Assembly: GCA_900541245.1 (NCBI GenBank)
Contig: UQIS01000032.1
Location: 1-31,621 of the forward strand
Length of the DNA stretch: 31,621 nucleotides
Origin: an uncultured Collinsella sp.
Lineage (GTDB): Bacteria > Actinomycetota > Coriobacteriia > Coriobacteriales > Coriobacteriaceae
Reading direction: 5' to 3'
Shown: positions 1 to 6,946 of the stretch, one piece after another
Layout of the letters: each line of letters starts with the position of its first letter
Numbering within the stretch: position 1 is the stretch's first letter
Translations under genes and position numbers: made by a program
Notes under the pieces: model-generated
The model's database searches: none
What the model saw: the letters and a program-made list of their open reading frames with translations, nothing else
Told to the model about the DNA's origin: nothing

Positions 1-146
1 TTGAATAATTTTCGAGCCGAGCCGACATAACCGGTGTAGCCTTCACGCAGCGAAGCTGTTGGAATAAATGCGACTTTTTTATTTTCAATTTCTTCCTTTA
101 TCAGACTTCCTACACTTGAAAAGTGCGAACATAAAAAAATTTTCAT
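1..146 (-). CDS. Peptidase E-like (S51 family) protein, N-terminal fragment
   Basis: The reading frame runs off the window start, so only about 48 N-terminal residues are present. They begin MKIFLCSHFSS and include the FIPTAS strand typical of the S51 peptidase / class I glutamine amidotransferase-like fold (dipeptidase E relatives). The catalytic Ser and His lie downstream and are not seen. The ATG at 146 follows a good GAAGGAG ribosome site. The gene and its upstream region are strongly AT-rich (about 35% GC here, 20-30% around the start), unlike the 60%+ GC genes to the right, which suggests acquisition from a low-GC donor, probably a Firmicute. Assignment to the family rests on a short stretch. 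Confidence 0.65.
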   Translation of the reverse strand, partial: MKIFLCSHFSSVGSLIKEEIENKKVAFIPTASLREGYTGYVGSARKLF

Positions 147-450
147 CAATATTCTCCTTCATATATAAATTCTTATTTGTTGAACTAGGCCGTGTATACC
201 ATACTCTCCAATGAAAGAACGCCCTGATATAGCGTAATTTGCTGTTTTCCTACGTACGTGCGTACACACTCCACAGGAATTCTAAGGGCCCTGCCCCCTT
301 AGCATACGGACTTTGGAACAAAGACTAGTGTGTTACGCCTTGCCAGAGGTGTACAGGCTCCCGGTACGCACGTACGCAGCAATTGCCATCAATGCGCCAT
401 ATAAGTGGCGATCAAGTTCGCATAAAGCGACCTTGGTTCCGCAAAATAAA
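147..450. other. Gene-free stretch with several small hairpins
   Basis: I see no convincing gene here. The GC content climbs from AT-rich to the genome average. Small palindromic elements are present: CTAAGGG/CCCTTAG at 282-302, CTTTG/CAAAG at 311-323, CGCCA/TGGCG around 388-405, and the 13-bp inverted repeat at 253-376. A possible reading frame starting with TTG at 313 has no ribosome site or recognisable product and crosses the terminators further on, so I do not call it. Confidence 0.5.
253..376. repeat. 13-bp perfect inverted repeat, arms 253-265 and 364-376
   Basis: CGTACGTGCGTAC at 253-265 is matched exactly by its reverse complement GTACGCACGTACG at 364-376, about 98 bp apart. Each arm is itself partly palindromic (CGTACG/GTACGT). 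No gene lies between them. Paired regulator sites or the ends of a short non-autonomous element are possible; neither is proven. Confidence 0.5.
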
Positions 451-485
451 AGGCAGGATACCATCACCACGATGATATCCTGCCT
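451..485 (-). terminator. Rho-independent terminator-like hairpin (distal of three)
   Basis: AGGCAGGATA at 451-460 pairs perfectly with TATCCTGCCT at 476-485, with a further CATC/GATG pairing inside. Read on the minus strand the stem is followed by TTTATTTTGC. It lies downstream of the dehydrogenase gene at 659-1741. Confidence 0.6.
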
Positions 486-540
486 CTGTTCGTTCCTGTT
501 TACCGTTCCGAGTAGCCCTTCCGCAGAATTTCCGATAAAC

Positions 541-589
541 AAAAAACGTACCCGAACCCTTTCTCGTAAAAGAATCGGGTTCGAGTACG
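541..589 (-). terminator. Rho-independent terminator hairpin (middle of three)
   Basis: Arms 547-559 and 577-589 (CGTACCCGAACCC and GGGTTCGAGTACG) pair over 13 bp with one mismatch. On the minus strand the stem is followed directly by TTTTTT (541-546 complement), the form of an intrinsic terminator. Confidence 0.7.
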
Positions 590-604
590 AACTGAATGGT
601 GGTG

Positions 605-649
605 CAATAAAAAACCACCACAAAGGTACTGCTCCCTTGTGGTGGTTTT
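605..649 (-). terminator. Terminator of the iron-containing dehydrogenase gene
   Basis: AAAACCACCACAAAGG at 611-626 pairs with the arm ending GGTGGTTTT at 649. The stem is 13 bp plus GG/CC after a one-base bulge. Minus-strand transcripts run from the stem into a T-rich tail TTTTTTATTG. It begins about 10 bp after the stop codon of the gene at 659-1741. Confidence 0.85.
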
Positions 650-658
650 GGGTTAGAG

Positions 659-1741
659 CTAGAGGGTGTGGCCGTAGGCGTTGGCAGCCTTGATGGCGGC
701 GGCGAATTTTTCGTCGGTGAAGGGCTCGGGGTTGCCCTGCTTCCACTCGTTGGTGGCGTGCGCGTGCTCGCACAGGGCAGGGATATCGGCCTCGGAAAGC
801 CCGACCTGCTCAAGCGTCACGGGTAGCCCCATCTGCTTGTTAAAGGCGGCGTAGCGCTCGAGGTTCTCGGTATCGCCCGTATAGGCAAACAGTACCAGCA
901 CGCCCAGGCTCACGACCTCGCCGTGTAGGTAGGAGCCCTCGCGCGGAATGCTGCAGGTGGCGTTGTAGAACGCGTGCGCTACGCTCGAGTTGTAGTAGTA
1001 ATCGTTCTGGTTGGTCAGGTTGGAAACGTAGCCCGTGTTGACTACGATGTCGAGCGCGATCTGTTTGACGGCTTCGGTCGACTGGTTCTGGCGTACGTCC
1101 TCAAGACCCTGGACGCCGCAGGTAAACAGCGGCTCGGAGCAGGTGTGGGCGAGTGCCAGGCCAAGACCGGCGGTGTGCTCCAAATTACCGGCGCTCGTGG
1201 CGTACTCGACCTCGGGCTGCTTGGACAGGGCATCGCCCACGCCAGCCCAGAAGTACTCCGCCGGAGCCTCGGCGATGATCTTGGGATTGATGAAGATGTG
1301 CGCGGGTCGGTTGGGGTACGAATAGCCCTCGAGCGAGCCGTCGTCGTTGTAGACAACGGCAATGGCGGTCGCGGCCGAGCAGTTGGAGCAGATCGTCGGC
1401 ACGGTAAAGACGATCTTCTTGAGCTCGATGGCCGCCGTCTTGACGGTATCGAGCGCCTTGCCGCCGCCACAGGCAATGAGCACGTCGGCTTCCTGGCAGG
1501 CGGGGGAGTTTACGACCTTGGCGATATTGGCCCGCGTGCTGTTGGCGCCATAGACACGCGTCTCTAGAATCTCGACATCGGTACCTTCAAGCGCCGCCTC
1601 GATGCCCGGCAGCGCTGCAGCCAGTGCCCGCTTGCCACCGATGATCGCGACCTTGGTCGCTCCGTACTCGGCCAGCGCGCCGGGCAGTTCGTCAAAGCAA
1701 TCTTCGCCGACGGTATAGTCGCTCATTCCGATTGTGCGCAT
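659..1741 (-). CDS. Iron-containing alcohol dehydrogenase family protein (glycerol dehydrogenase-like)
   Basis: A 360-residue protein of the GldA / Fe-ADH superfamily, which oxidises alcohols such as glycerol with NAD(P)+ using one divalent metal. The NAD-binding GGGKALD motif is at residues 92-98. The metal ligands expected for glycerol dehydrogenase are in place: Asp170 in GDALSK, His256 in SSVAHAF and His273 in LHGEV. The ATG at 1741 has AGAAGG about 6 bases upstream; a second Met at residue 6 lacks a comparable site. It is a single-gene unit, transcribed away from ileS and followed by three hairpin terminators. Substrate cannot be fixed from sequence: glycerol, another polyol or a hydroxyketone are all possible, so I give no symbol. 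Confidence 0.88.
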   Translation of the reverse strand: MRTIGMSDYTVGEDCFDELPGALAEYGATKVAIIGGKRALAAALPGIEAALEGTDVEILETRVYGANSTRANIAKVVNSPACQEADVLIACGGGKALDTVKTAAIELKKIVFTVPTICSNCSAATAIAVVYNDDGSLEGYSYPNRPAHIFINPKIIAEAPAEYFWAGVGDALSKQPEVEYATSAGNLEHTAGLGLALAHTCSEPLFTCGVQGLEDVRQNQSTEAVKQIALDIVVNTGYVSNLTNQNDYYYNSSVAHAFYNATCSIPREGSYLHGEVVSLGVLVLFAYTGDTENLERYAAFNKQMGLPVTLEQVGLSEADIPALCEHAHATNEWKQGNPEPFTDEKFAAAIKAANAYGHTL

Positions 1742-1862
1742 AGGTACCTTCTTTCGTGAGATGGAGTGCTTTCAGGTATTTTGCTCCTAGAGAATGCTCG
1801 CGACCACGATAAATTTCTAAAATATGAAACCAATGTTGAGGGTTTTTCGCCGGCGCGGAACG

Positions 1863-1871
1863 TGCTAGCAT
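1863..1871 (+). promoter_or_regulatory. Extended -10 promoter for the ileS leader
   Basis: TGCTAGCAT fits an extended -10 (TGn followed by TAGCAT). The -35 is weak (a T-rich stretch about 17 bp upstream). Start of transcription near 1878 would begin just before the T-box stem I. Confidence 0.5.
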
Positions 1872-1884
1872 ACACCGCATGAGC

Positions 1885-2184
1885 ATTGATGGGGACGAGT
1901 AGTCGGCCGTCCGCATGCTACAGAGAGCGGGGAGCGCTGAGAACCCGCGCATGCGACCGATGAAAATCACCCCGGAGCTGCGGTCCCAACGGATGTGCCG
2001 CACAGGCACATCTTAGTAGATATCGCCGAGATGGTCGTCGATACAGGCCAGCCGAGTAACGGATGCGAGCGCGCGATTACGCGGGCGAGGGCATCTAAGC
2101 TGGGTGGTTAAGCGAAGAGCTTTTGCGGGCGCACAGCTCGTTTTGTGGCGCTTCGTCCCAGCTTGTAGGGACGGGCGCTTTTTT
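1885..2184 (+). ncRNA. T-box riboswitch leader, isoleucine specifier (AUC), upstream of ileS
   Basis: T-box leaders bind uncharged tRNA and let transcription proceed only when the cognate amino acid is short. Visible parts are: a GAGTAG motif near 1898; an AGAGAG motif at 1922-1927; a specifier region TGAAAATCACCCC with ATC at 1966-1968, an Ile codon; a T-box-like TGGGTGGTTAAGCGA at 2101-2115, whose TGGT can pair with the tRNA acceptor end; and a terminator at 2148-2184. The conserved T-box core usually reads TGGNACCGCG, so this copy is divergent after TGG. Specifier, terminator and downstream ileS agree with each other, so the assignment is firm although exact helix borders are estimates. 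Confidence 0.88.
2148..2184 (+). terminator. T-box attenuator terminator
   Basis: GCGCTTCGTCCC at 2148-2159 pairs with GGGACGGGCGC at 2168-2178 with a one-base bulge and a G-T pair, followed by TTTTTT at 2179-2184. This is the switchable terminator of the ileS T-box, about 44 bp before the start codon. Confidence 0.85.
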
Positions 2185-2227
2185 GGTGCCCAATGGGCGT
2201 GCGCGCCCACGACATGAAAGGGGTACC

Positions 2228-5032
2228 GTGGCAAACGAGTACAAGCAGACGATGAATCTGCCCAAGACCGGTTTTCCCATGCGTGCCGGTCTTTCCAAGT
2301 CCGAGCCCAAGCGACTCAAGGACTGGCAGGACAACAAGGTCTACGAGCAGGTTCTGAAGAAGAACGAGGGTCACAAGAAGTTCGTGCTGCACGACGGCCC
2401 TCCGTACGCCAACGGTCCGATCCACATCGGCCATGCCATGAACAAGATCTCCAAGGACATGATCAACCGCTACTGGATGATGCAGGGTTATGAGGTTCCC
2501 TATGTCCCCGGTTGGGACTGCCACGGCCAGCCGATCGAGCACAAGGTCGAGGAGAAGCTCGGCACCGAGAAGTTCAACCAGACCCCCACGGCCAAGATCC
2601 GTGAGCTCTGCAACGAGTTCGCTGTCGAGAACATCGAGCTGCAGAAGGCCGGCTTCCGTCGTCTGGGCGTGCTCGGCGACTGGGACAACCCCTACCTGAC
2701 GCTCTATCACCAGCACGATGCCGCCGACATCGAGGTCTTCAAGGCCATGTTCGATAAGGGCATGATCTATCGCGGCCACAAGCCGGTTCACTGGTGCAAG
2801 CACTGCCACACCGCGCTAGCCGAGGCCGAGATTGAGTACTCCGACGAGACGAGCCCGTCCATCTTCGTGCGCTTTGAGATGACCTCCAAGCCCGTCGGCC
2901 TCGAGAACTTCGACGGCCCGGTTGACTTTATCATCTGGACGACCACGCCGTGGACCATCCCCTCCGACCAGGCAGTTTCTCTCAAGCCCGGTGCCGCCTA
3001 CGTCGCCGTTGAGCACGACGGCCGCGCCGAGGTCATGCTCGAGGACCTGGCTCCCAAGTGCTGCGAGGAGTTTGGCTGGGAGTACACCCCGGTTGTGGTC
3101 GACGGCAAGCCCTATGTGGTTCCCGCCGAGACCTTCCATCACATTCACTATAAGCAGCCGATCTTTGACGGTGTTGAGGGCGTGGCACTGTTGGCCGATT
3201 ACGTCGGTGTCGATGACGGTACCGGTATCGTCCACAACTCGCCCGGTCACGGCGTCGACGACTACTTCGCCTGCCTCAAGGAGGGCATCACCGACATTTG
3301 CATGCCGGTCGATGACGACGGCAAGTTCTACACCGGCGAGGAGTTTGGCACCGGCGGCCCCTTCAGCGGCATGGATACCGACGAGGCCAACCCGCACATC
3401 ATCGAGTTCCTGCGCGAGCGCGGCACCCTGGTCCTCGAGAAGAAGATCACGCACAGCTATCCGCACTGCTGGCGCTGCAAGCACCCGGTGCTCTTCCGTG
3501 CTACCGACCAGTGGTTTGTCTCGATGGACAAGACCGGCTTGCGCGAGCAGGCTGGCAAAGAGGTCCGCGAGAACGTTAAGTGGTATCCGGCCCACGCGGC
3601 CAACCGCATCGGCGCCATGGTCGAGCAGCGTCCCGACTGGTGCATCAGCCGTCAGCGCAACTGGGGCGTGCCTATCCCCAGCTACACTTGCGCCGACTGC
3701 GGTGAGAAGGTCATGAACGACGCCACGCTCGACGCCGTCATCAAGCTCTTCCACGAGAAGGGCTCCGACGCCTGGTTCACCGACGCTCCCGAGAGCTACC
3801 TGGGCGAGGCCTGCGTCTGCCCCAAGTGCGGCGGCCATCACCTCAAGGCCGATAAGGACATCCTCGACGTGTGGTGGGATTCCGGCGTCTCTTGGAAGGC
3901 CGTCTGCGAGTACCGTCCCGAGCTGGAGTATCCGGCTGATGTGTACCTCGAGGGCTCCGACCAGCACCGCGGTTGGTTCCAAAGCTCGCTGCTCACCTCG
4001 GTGGGCGCCAACGGCCACGCTCCGTACAAGGCGGTTGTCTCGCAGGGCTTCACCCTCGACGGCCAGGGCCGTAAGATGTCCAAGTCGCTCGGCAACGTCA
4101 TCGACCCCAATAAGGTCTGCGACGAGATGGGCGCTGACATCATCCGTCTGTGGGTTGCATCCGTCGATACCAGCTCCGACGTGTCCATCGACCACGAGAT
4201 CCTTGCTCGTACGTCCGATGCCTACCGTCGTTTCCGCAACACGCTGCGCTTCCTGCTCTCCGAGCTCGAGGGTCAGTTTGAGCCCGAGACCGACGGCGTC
4301 GCCTTTGCCGACCTGCTGCCGCTCGACAAGCTCATGGTTGCCCGCCTGACTCAGGTTCAGGCCGAGGTCGACGACGCCTACGCCAGCTACGAGTTCCCGC
4401 GCGCCTACCGTGCGCTTTATGACTTCGTGGTTACCGAGCTCTCCAACGTGTACCTCGACGCCCTGAAGGACCGTCTGTACTGCGACAAGCCCGGCTCGCT
4501 CGAGCGTCGCAGCGCCCAGACCGTGCTGGCCGAGCTCTTCTCGATGCTCATGCGCGACCTGCAGCCGATCCTGTCCTACACGGTTGACGAGGCCATGGCA
4601 TATGCGCCCGCTGGCTGCGTCGATCACCAGAAGTACGCCGCGCTGCTCGATTGGTACAAGTCGCCCATCACGGTCGACGAGGCCAATGAGTTCGAGGGCG
4701 TGCTCGAGGCTTCTCTTGAGCTCCGTAGCGCCGTGACCAAGGCCCTTGAGGATGCCCGTTCTGCCGGCACCTTCACCAAGAGCCAGCAGGTTCGCGTCAA
4801 GGCGGTCGTTCCCGCCGAGATGTACGCGCTGCTGACTGGTGACAAAGCGGTCGACCTGGCCGAGTTCTACATCGTCTCCGATGTTGAGCTGACCCAGGGC
4901 GAAGAGCTTTCCGTCTGCATTGATGCTGCCGAGGGCGAGTGCTGCGACCGTTGCTGGAACTACCGCACCACCGTCGGCGAGTACAACGGCCACGCTCACA
5001 TCTGCAAACGCTGCGCTGATGCGCTGAACTAA
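2228..5032 (+). CDS. ileS: Isoleucine--tRNA ligase
   Basis: Charges tRNA-Ile in the cytoplasm; class I aminoacyl-tRNA synthetase with a CP1 editing domain. The HIGH motif is at residues 66-69 (PIHIGH) and KMSKS at 616-620. The C-terminal zinc finger is the CCDRCW...CKRC arrangement in the last 30 residues, and further Cys pairs (CADCG, CPKCG) lie around residues 490-540. I start at GTG 2228, giving 934 aa, because a GAAAGGGG ribosome site sits just upstream and residues before it would lie inside the T-box terminator. Length is normal for the family. Expression is expected to be controlled by the upstream T-box. A palindrome and a terminator follow immediately, so it is probably monocistronic. 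Confidence 0.97.
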   Translation: MANEYKQTMNLPKTGFPMRAGLSKSEPKRLKDWQDNKVYEQVLKKNEGHKKFVLHDGPPYANGPIHIGHAMNKISKDMINRYWMMQGYEVPYVPGWDCHGQPIEHKVEEKLGTEKFNQTPTAKIRELCNEFAVENIELQKAGFRRLGVLGDWDNPYLTLYHQHDAADIEVFKAMFDKGMIYRGHKPVHWCKHCHTALAEAEIEYSDETSPSIFVRFEMTSKPVGLENFDGPVDFIIWTTTPWTIPSDQAVSLKPGAAYVAVEHDGRAEVMLEDLAPKCCEEFGWEYTPVVVDGKPYVVPAETFHHIHYKQPIFDGVEGVALLADYVGVDDGTGIVHNSPGHGVDDYFACLKEGITDICMPVDDDGKFYTGEEFGTGGPFSGMDTDEANPHIIEFLRERGTLVLEKKITHSYPHCWRCKHPVLFRATDQWFVSMDKTGLREQAGKEVRENVKWYPAHAANRIGAMVEQRPDWCISRQRNWGVPIPSYTCADCGEKVMNDATLDAVIKLFHEKGSDAWFTDAPESYLGEACVCPKCGGHHLKADKDILDVWWDSGVSWKAVCEYRPELEYPADVYLEGSDQHRGWFQSSLLTSVGANGHAPYKAVVSQGFTLDGQGRKMSKSLGNVIDPNKVCDEMGADIIRLWVASVDTSSDVSIDHEILARTSDAYRRFRNTLRFLLSELEGQFEPETDGVAFADLLPLDKLMVARLTQVQAEVDDAYASYEFPRAYRALYDFVVTELSNVYLDALKDRLYCDKPGSLERRSAQTVLAELFSMLMRDLQPILSYTVDEAMAYAPAGCVDHQKYAALLDWYKSPITVDEANEFEGVLEASLELRSAVTKALEDARSAGTFTKSQQVRVKAVVPAEMYALLTGDKAVDLAEFYIVSDVELTQGEELSVCIDAAEGECCDRCWNYRTTVGEYNGHAHICKRCADALN

Positions 5033-5033
5033 C

Positions 5034-5080
5034 CGTTGGGGACGTTCTTAAACGACTGTCAAACAGGAACGTCCCCAACG
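5034..5080. repeat. Long palindrome with GGGGAC arms
   Basis: CGTTGGGGACGTTC at 5034-5047 is perfectly inverted as GAACGTCCCCAACG at 5067-5080 around a 19-base loop beginning TTAAACGA. It starts 2 bases after the ileS stop and has no T-tract of its own. The loop start TTAAACGA recurs in the palindrome at 31311-31383. It resembles REP-type elements carrying a GGAC tetranucleotide. Confidence 0.65.
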
Positions 5081-5099
5081 TCAACTTTTGTCACGTCCA

Positions 5100-5139
5100 A
5101 GCGGCATTCTGTTTTTCGGAATGCCGCTTTCGTTTTTTT
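5100..5139 (+). terminator. ileS terminator
   Basis: AGCGGCATTC (5100-5109) pairs perfectly with GAATGCCGCT (5119-5128), followed by TTCGTTTTTTT. Classic intrinsic terminator. Confidence 0.92.
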
Positions 5140-5251
5140 AGCTGGTTATTTCGCTTGCGTTGGTGGATATGTCGTGCGCTCTGCTTGTGGCAATATAAGA
5201 TGTTTACTTGTGTTAAACGGAATTCGATGTTCTTGAGGGTAGGGGATTTCT

Positions 5252-5851
5252 TTGGGTCGTGCTGGGGATATGACGCCGCCTTTGCGCTGGCGGTTAGGTG
5301 TTGCTGGTGGGGTGGCGCTGGTTGTGCTGCTTGTTGACCAGTTGACCAAGCTTGCGGTTCGTGCCGTGGGCGATGCACTGCATGTGACCGTCATCCCCGG
5401 CGTGATCGACTTCCTGTTTGTCCGCAATATCGGCGCTGCCTTTAGCATGGGCGAGGGGCATGGCATCGCATTTGCCGTGCTGGCGCTGGCGGTCATTGTC
5501 GCTATTGCCGTGTACCTCGTTCGTGCACCCCAGCTCGCCCATCTTGAGGTTGTGGGCATGGCGATGGTTGCGGGCGGTGCTATCGGCAACGCTATCGATC
5601 GTTTCGCCTTTGGCTTCGTGACCGATTTTATTGCCACCACCTTCATCGACTTTCCCGTCTTCAATGTGGCCGATATCGGCATTACCGTGGGCGTTGTGCT
5701 CGCCCTCTTCGGCTACATGTTCTTGAGTCCCGCGGCCCGCGAGGTTGATGCGACTGCCGAGCTCAATGCCCGTGATGAGGCCCGCGCTAAGCGCAAAGCC
5801 AAGCAGCGTGGGGAGCGTGCCCGCAAGATTCGCGAAAGGAATGAGCGTTAA
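5252..5851 (+). CDS. lspA: Lipoprotein signal peptidase (signal peptidase II)
   Basis: Membrane aspartyl protease that cuts the signal peptide from diacylglyceryl-modified prolipoproteins. Four hydrophobic segments are visible. The catalytic aspartates are Asp116 (GNAIDR) and Asp141 (FNVADIGI), and the conserved VRNIGAAFSM segment is at about 58-67. I use TTG 5252 because AGGGGAT lies about 7 bases upstream; ATG 5270 (six residues later) is the alternative. After the last membrane segment there is a strongly basic, lysine/arginine-rich tail of about 40 residues (RDEARAKRKAKQ...), longer than the catalytic core needs, probably cytoplasmic. The stop overlaps the rluD start (TAATG), so the two are co-translated, a common pairing. 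Confidence 0.93.
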   Translation: MGRAGDMTPPLRWRLGVAGGVALVVLLVDQLTKLAVRAVGDALHVTVIPGVIDFLFVRNIGAAFSMGEGHGIAFAVLALAVIVAIAVYLVRAPQLAHLEVVGMAMVAGGAIGNAIDRFAFGFVTDFIATTFIDFPVFNVADIGITVGVVLALFGYMFLSPAAREVDATAELNARDEARAKRKAKQRGERARKIRERNER

Positions 5852-6864
5852 TGGCCGACATCCATATTCTTGTTGCCGACGATTCCGCTGGTCAGCGTCT
5901 TGATGCCTATTTGGGCGCCAACGATGGCTGTCCCACGCGCTCTGCCTGCGCGCATCTGATCGAGGGAGGCGCCGTTGCCGTCAACGGTGAGACTTGTCTC
6001 TCTAAAAAGTACGCCGTACGCGCCGGCGATCGCATCTCGGTCGACTTGCCCGAGCCGCACGACCCGACCGACGTGATTCCCGAGGCCATTCCCCTCGATA
6101 TCCGCTACGAGGACGACTACCTTATCGTGCTCTCCAAGCAGCGGGGCCTGGTGTGCCATCCCGCCCATGGCCACGAGAGCGGCACCCTTGCGAACGCTCT
6201 GGTCTACCACTGCGGCATCGATCATCTTGGTACTGTGCAGGGTGAGGACCGCCCCGGCATCGTGCATCGCCTGGATCGCGATACCTCGGGCCTTATGCTC
6301 GCGGCAAAAGACGACGACACCCAGCGCGCGCTTCAGAATCTCATCCGCACGCGCACGCTCGACCGTCGCTATATCACGCTCGTTCACGGTCACATCGCCA
6401 TGGACGAGGGCACTATCAACACCGGTATTGCCCGTTCCACGCGCGACCGCGTGAAGATGGCGGTTTCGGATGACCCCTTTGCCCGTCAGGCCATTACGAC
6501 CTTTAAGGTCCTCGAGCGCTTTGATTCCACGCGTTTTGACGACGGCTATACGCTCGTTGAGTGCCACCTGTTTACGGGCCGCACACATCAGATTCGCGTG
6601 CATATGCGCCATATCAACCACGCCTGCTTGGGCGATCCGCTCTACGGCAAGTGCGATGCGCGTGCCGATCAGGGCCTGACCAGGCAGTTCCTGCATTCTT
6701 GGCGCGTTGCGTTCGATCATCCCGTAACGGGGAAGCGCATTGAGTGCCGTGACGAGTTGCCGTGGGATCTCGCTGCGGTTCTCGACGATCTGGCTCCGCG
6801 CTCGCTCGGTCGCACGGCCGTTGGAGATGAAATCGTTCCGCAGCTCGGTCTTCTCGAAGCCTAG
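5851..6864 (+). CDS. rluD: RluA/RluD-family 23S rRNA pseudouridine synthase
   Basis: Isomerises specific uridines of large-subunit rRNA. The N-terminal ~70 residues form an S4-like RNA-binding domain; the catalytic domain follows with the motif HRLDRDTSG, the catalytic Asp being about residue 142. The later LFTGRTHQIRVH and LGDPLYG motifs are also typical of the RluA class. The length (337 aa) is normal. The start codon overlaps the lspA stop by one base. Which uridine is modified (RluD-like 1911/1915/1917 or another) cannot be told from sequence alone, so the symbol is a family-level assignment. Confidence 0.9.
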   Translation: MADIHILVADDSAGQRLDAYLGANDGCPTRSACAHLIEGGAVAVNGETCLSKKYAVRAGDRISVDLPEPHDPTDVIPEAIPLDIRYEDDYLIVLSKQRGLVCHPAHGHESGTLANALVYHCGIDHLGTVQGEDRPGIVHRLDRDTSGLMLAAKDDDTQRALQNLIRTRTLDRRYITLVHGHIAMDEGTINTGIARSTRDRVKMAVSDDPFARQAITTFKVLERFDSTRFDDGYTLVECHLFTGRTHQIRVHMRHINHACLGDPLYGKCDARADQGLTRQFLHSWRVAFDHPVTGKRIECRDELPWDLAAVLDDLAPRSLGRTAVGDEIVPQLGLLEA

Positions 6865-6882
6865 CCAGTATTAGGTGGTTTC

Positions 6883-6909
6883 TTGAACTCGGTAAGCCTG
6901 CGGTAAGAT
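6883..6909 (+). promoter_or_regulatory. Candidate promoter for the glycosyltransferase gene
   Basis: TTGAAC at 6883-6888 and TAAGAT at 6904-6909 resemble -35 and -10 boxes. The 15-base spacer is short; GATATA at 6907 gives 18. It lies in the gap between rluD and the next gene. Confidence 0.4.
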
Positions 6910-6946
6910 ATACGATTGTTTACGTTACACGTTGCTGGGAGCCTGC

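Noticed and set aside
575..590. GGGTTCGAGTAC resembling the T-arm of a tRNA
   Set aside because: No acceptor, D or anticodon arms can be drawn; the sequence is the right arm of a terminator hairpin.
313..693. 126-codon plus-strand frame in the gene-free stretch
   Set aside because: TTG start without ribosome site, runs across three hairpins and into the end of the dehydrogenase gene, and the protein has no recognisable features.
2816..4999. Long open frame (727 codons) opposite ileS
   Set aside because: It is the mirror of a GC-rich coding strand; no ribosome site or family signature, while ileS on the plus strand is certain.
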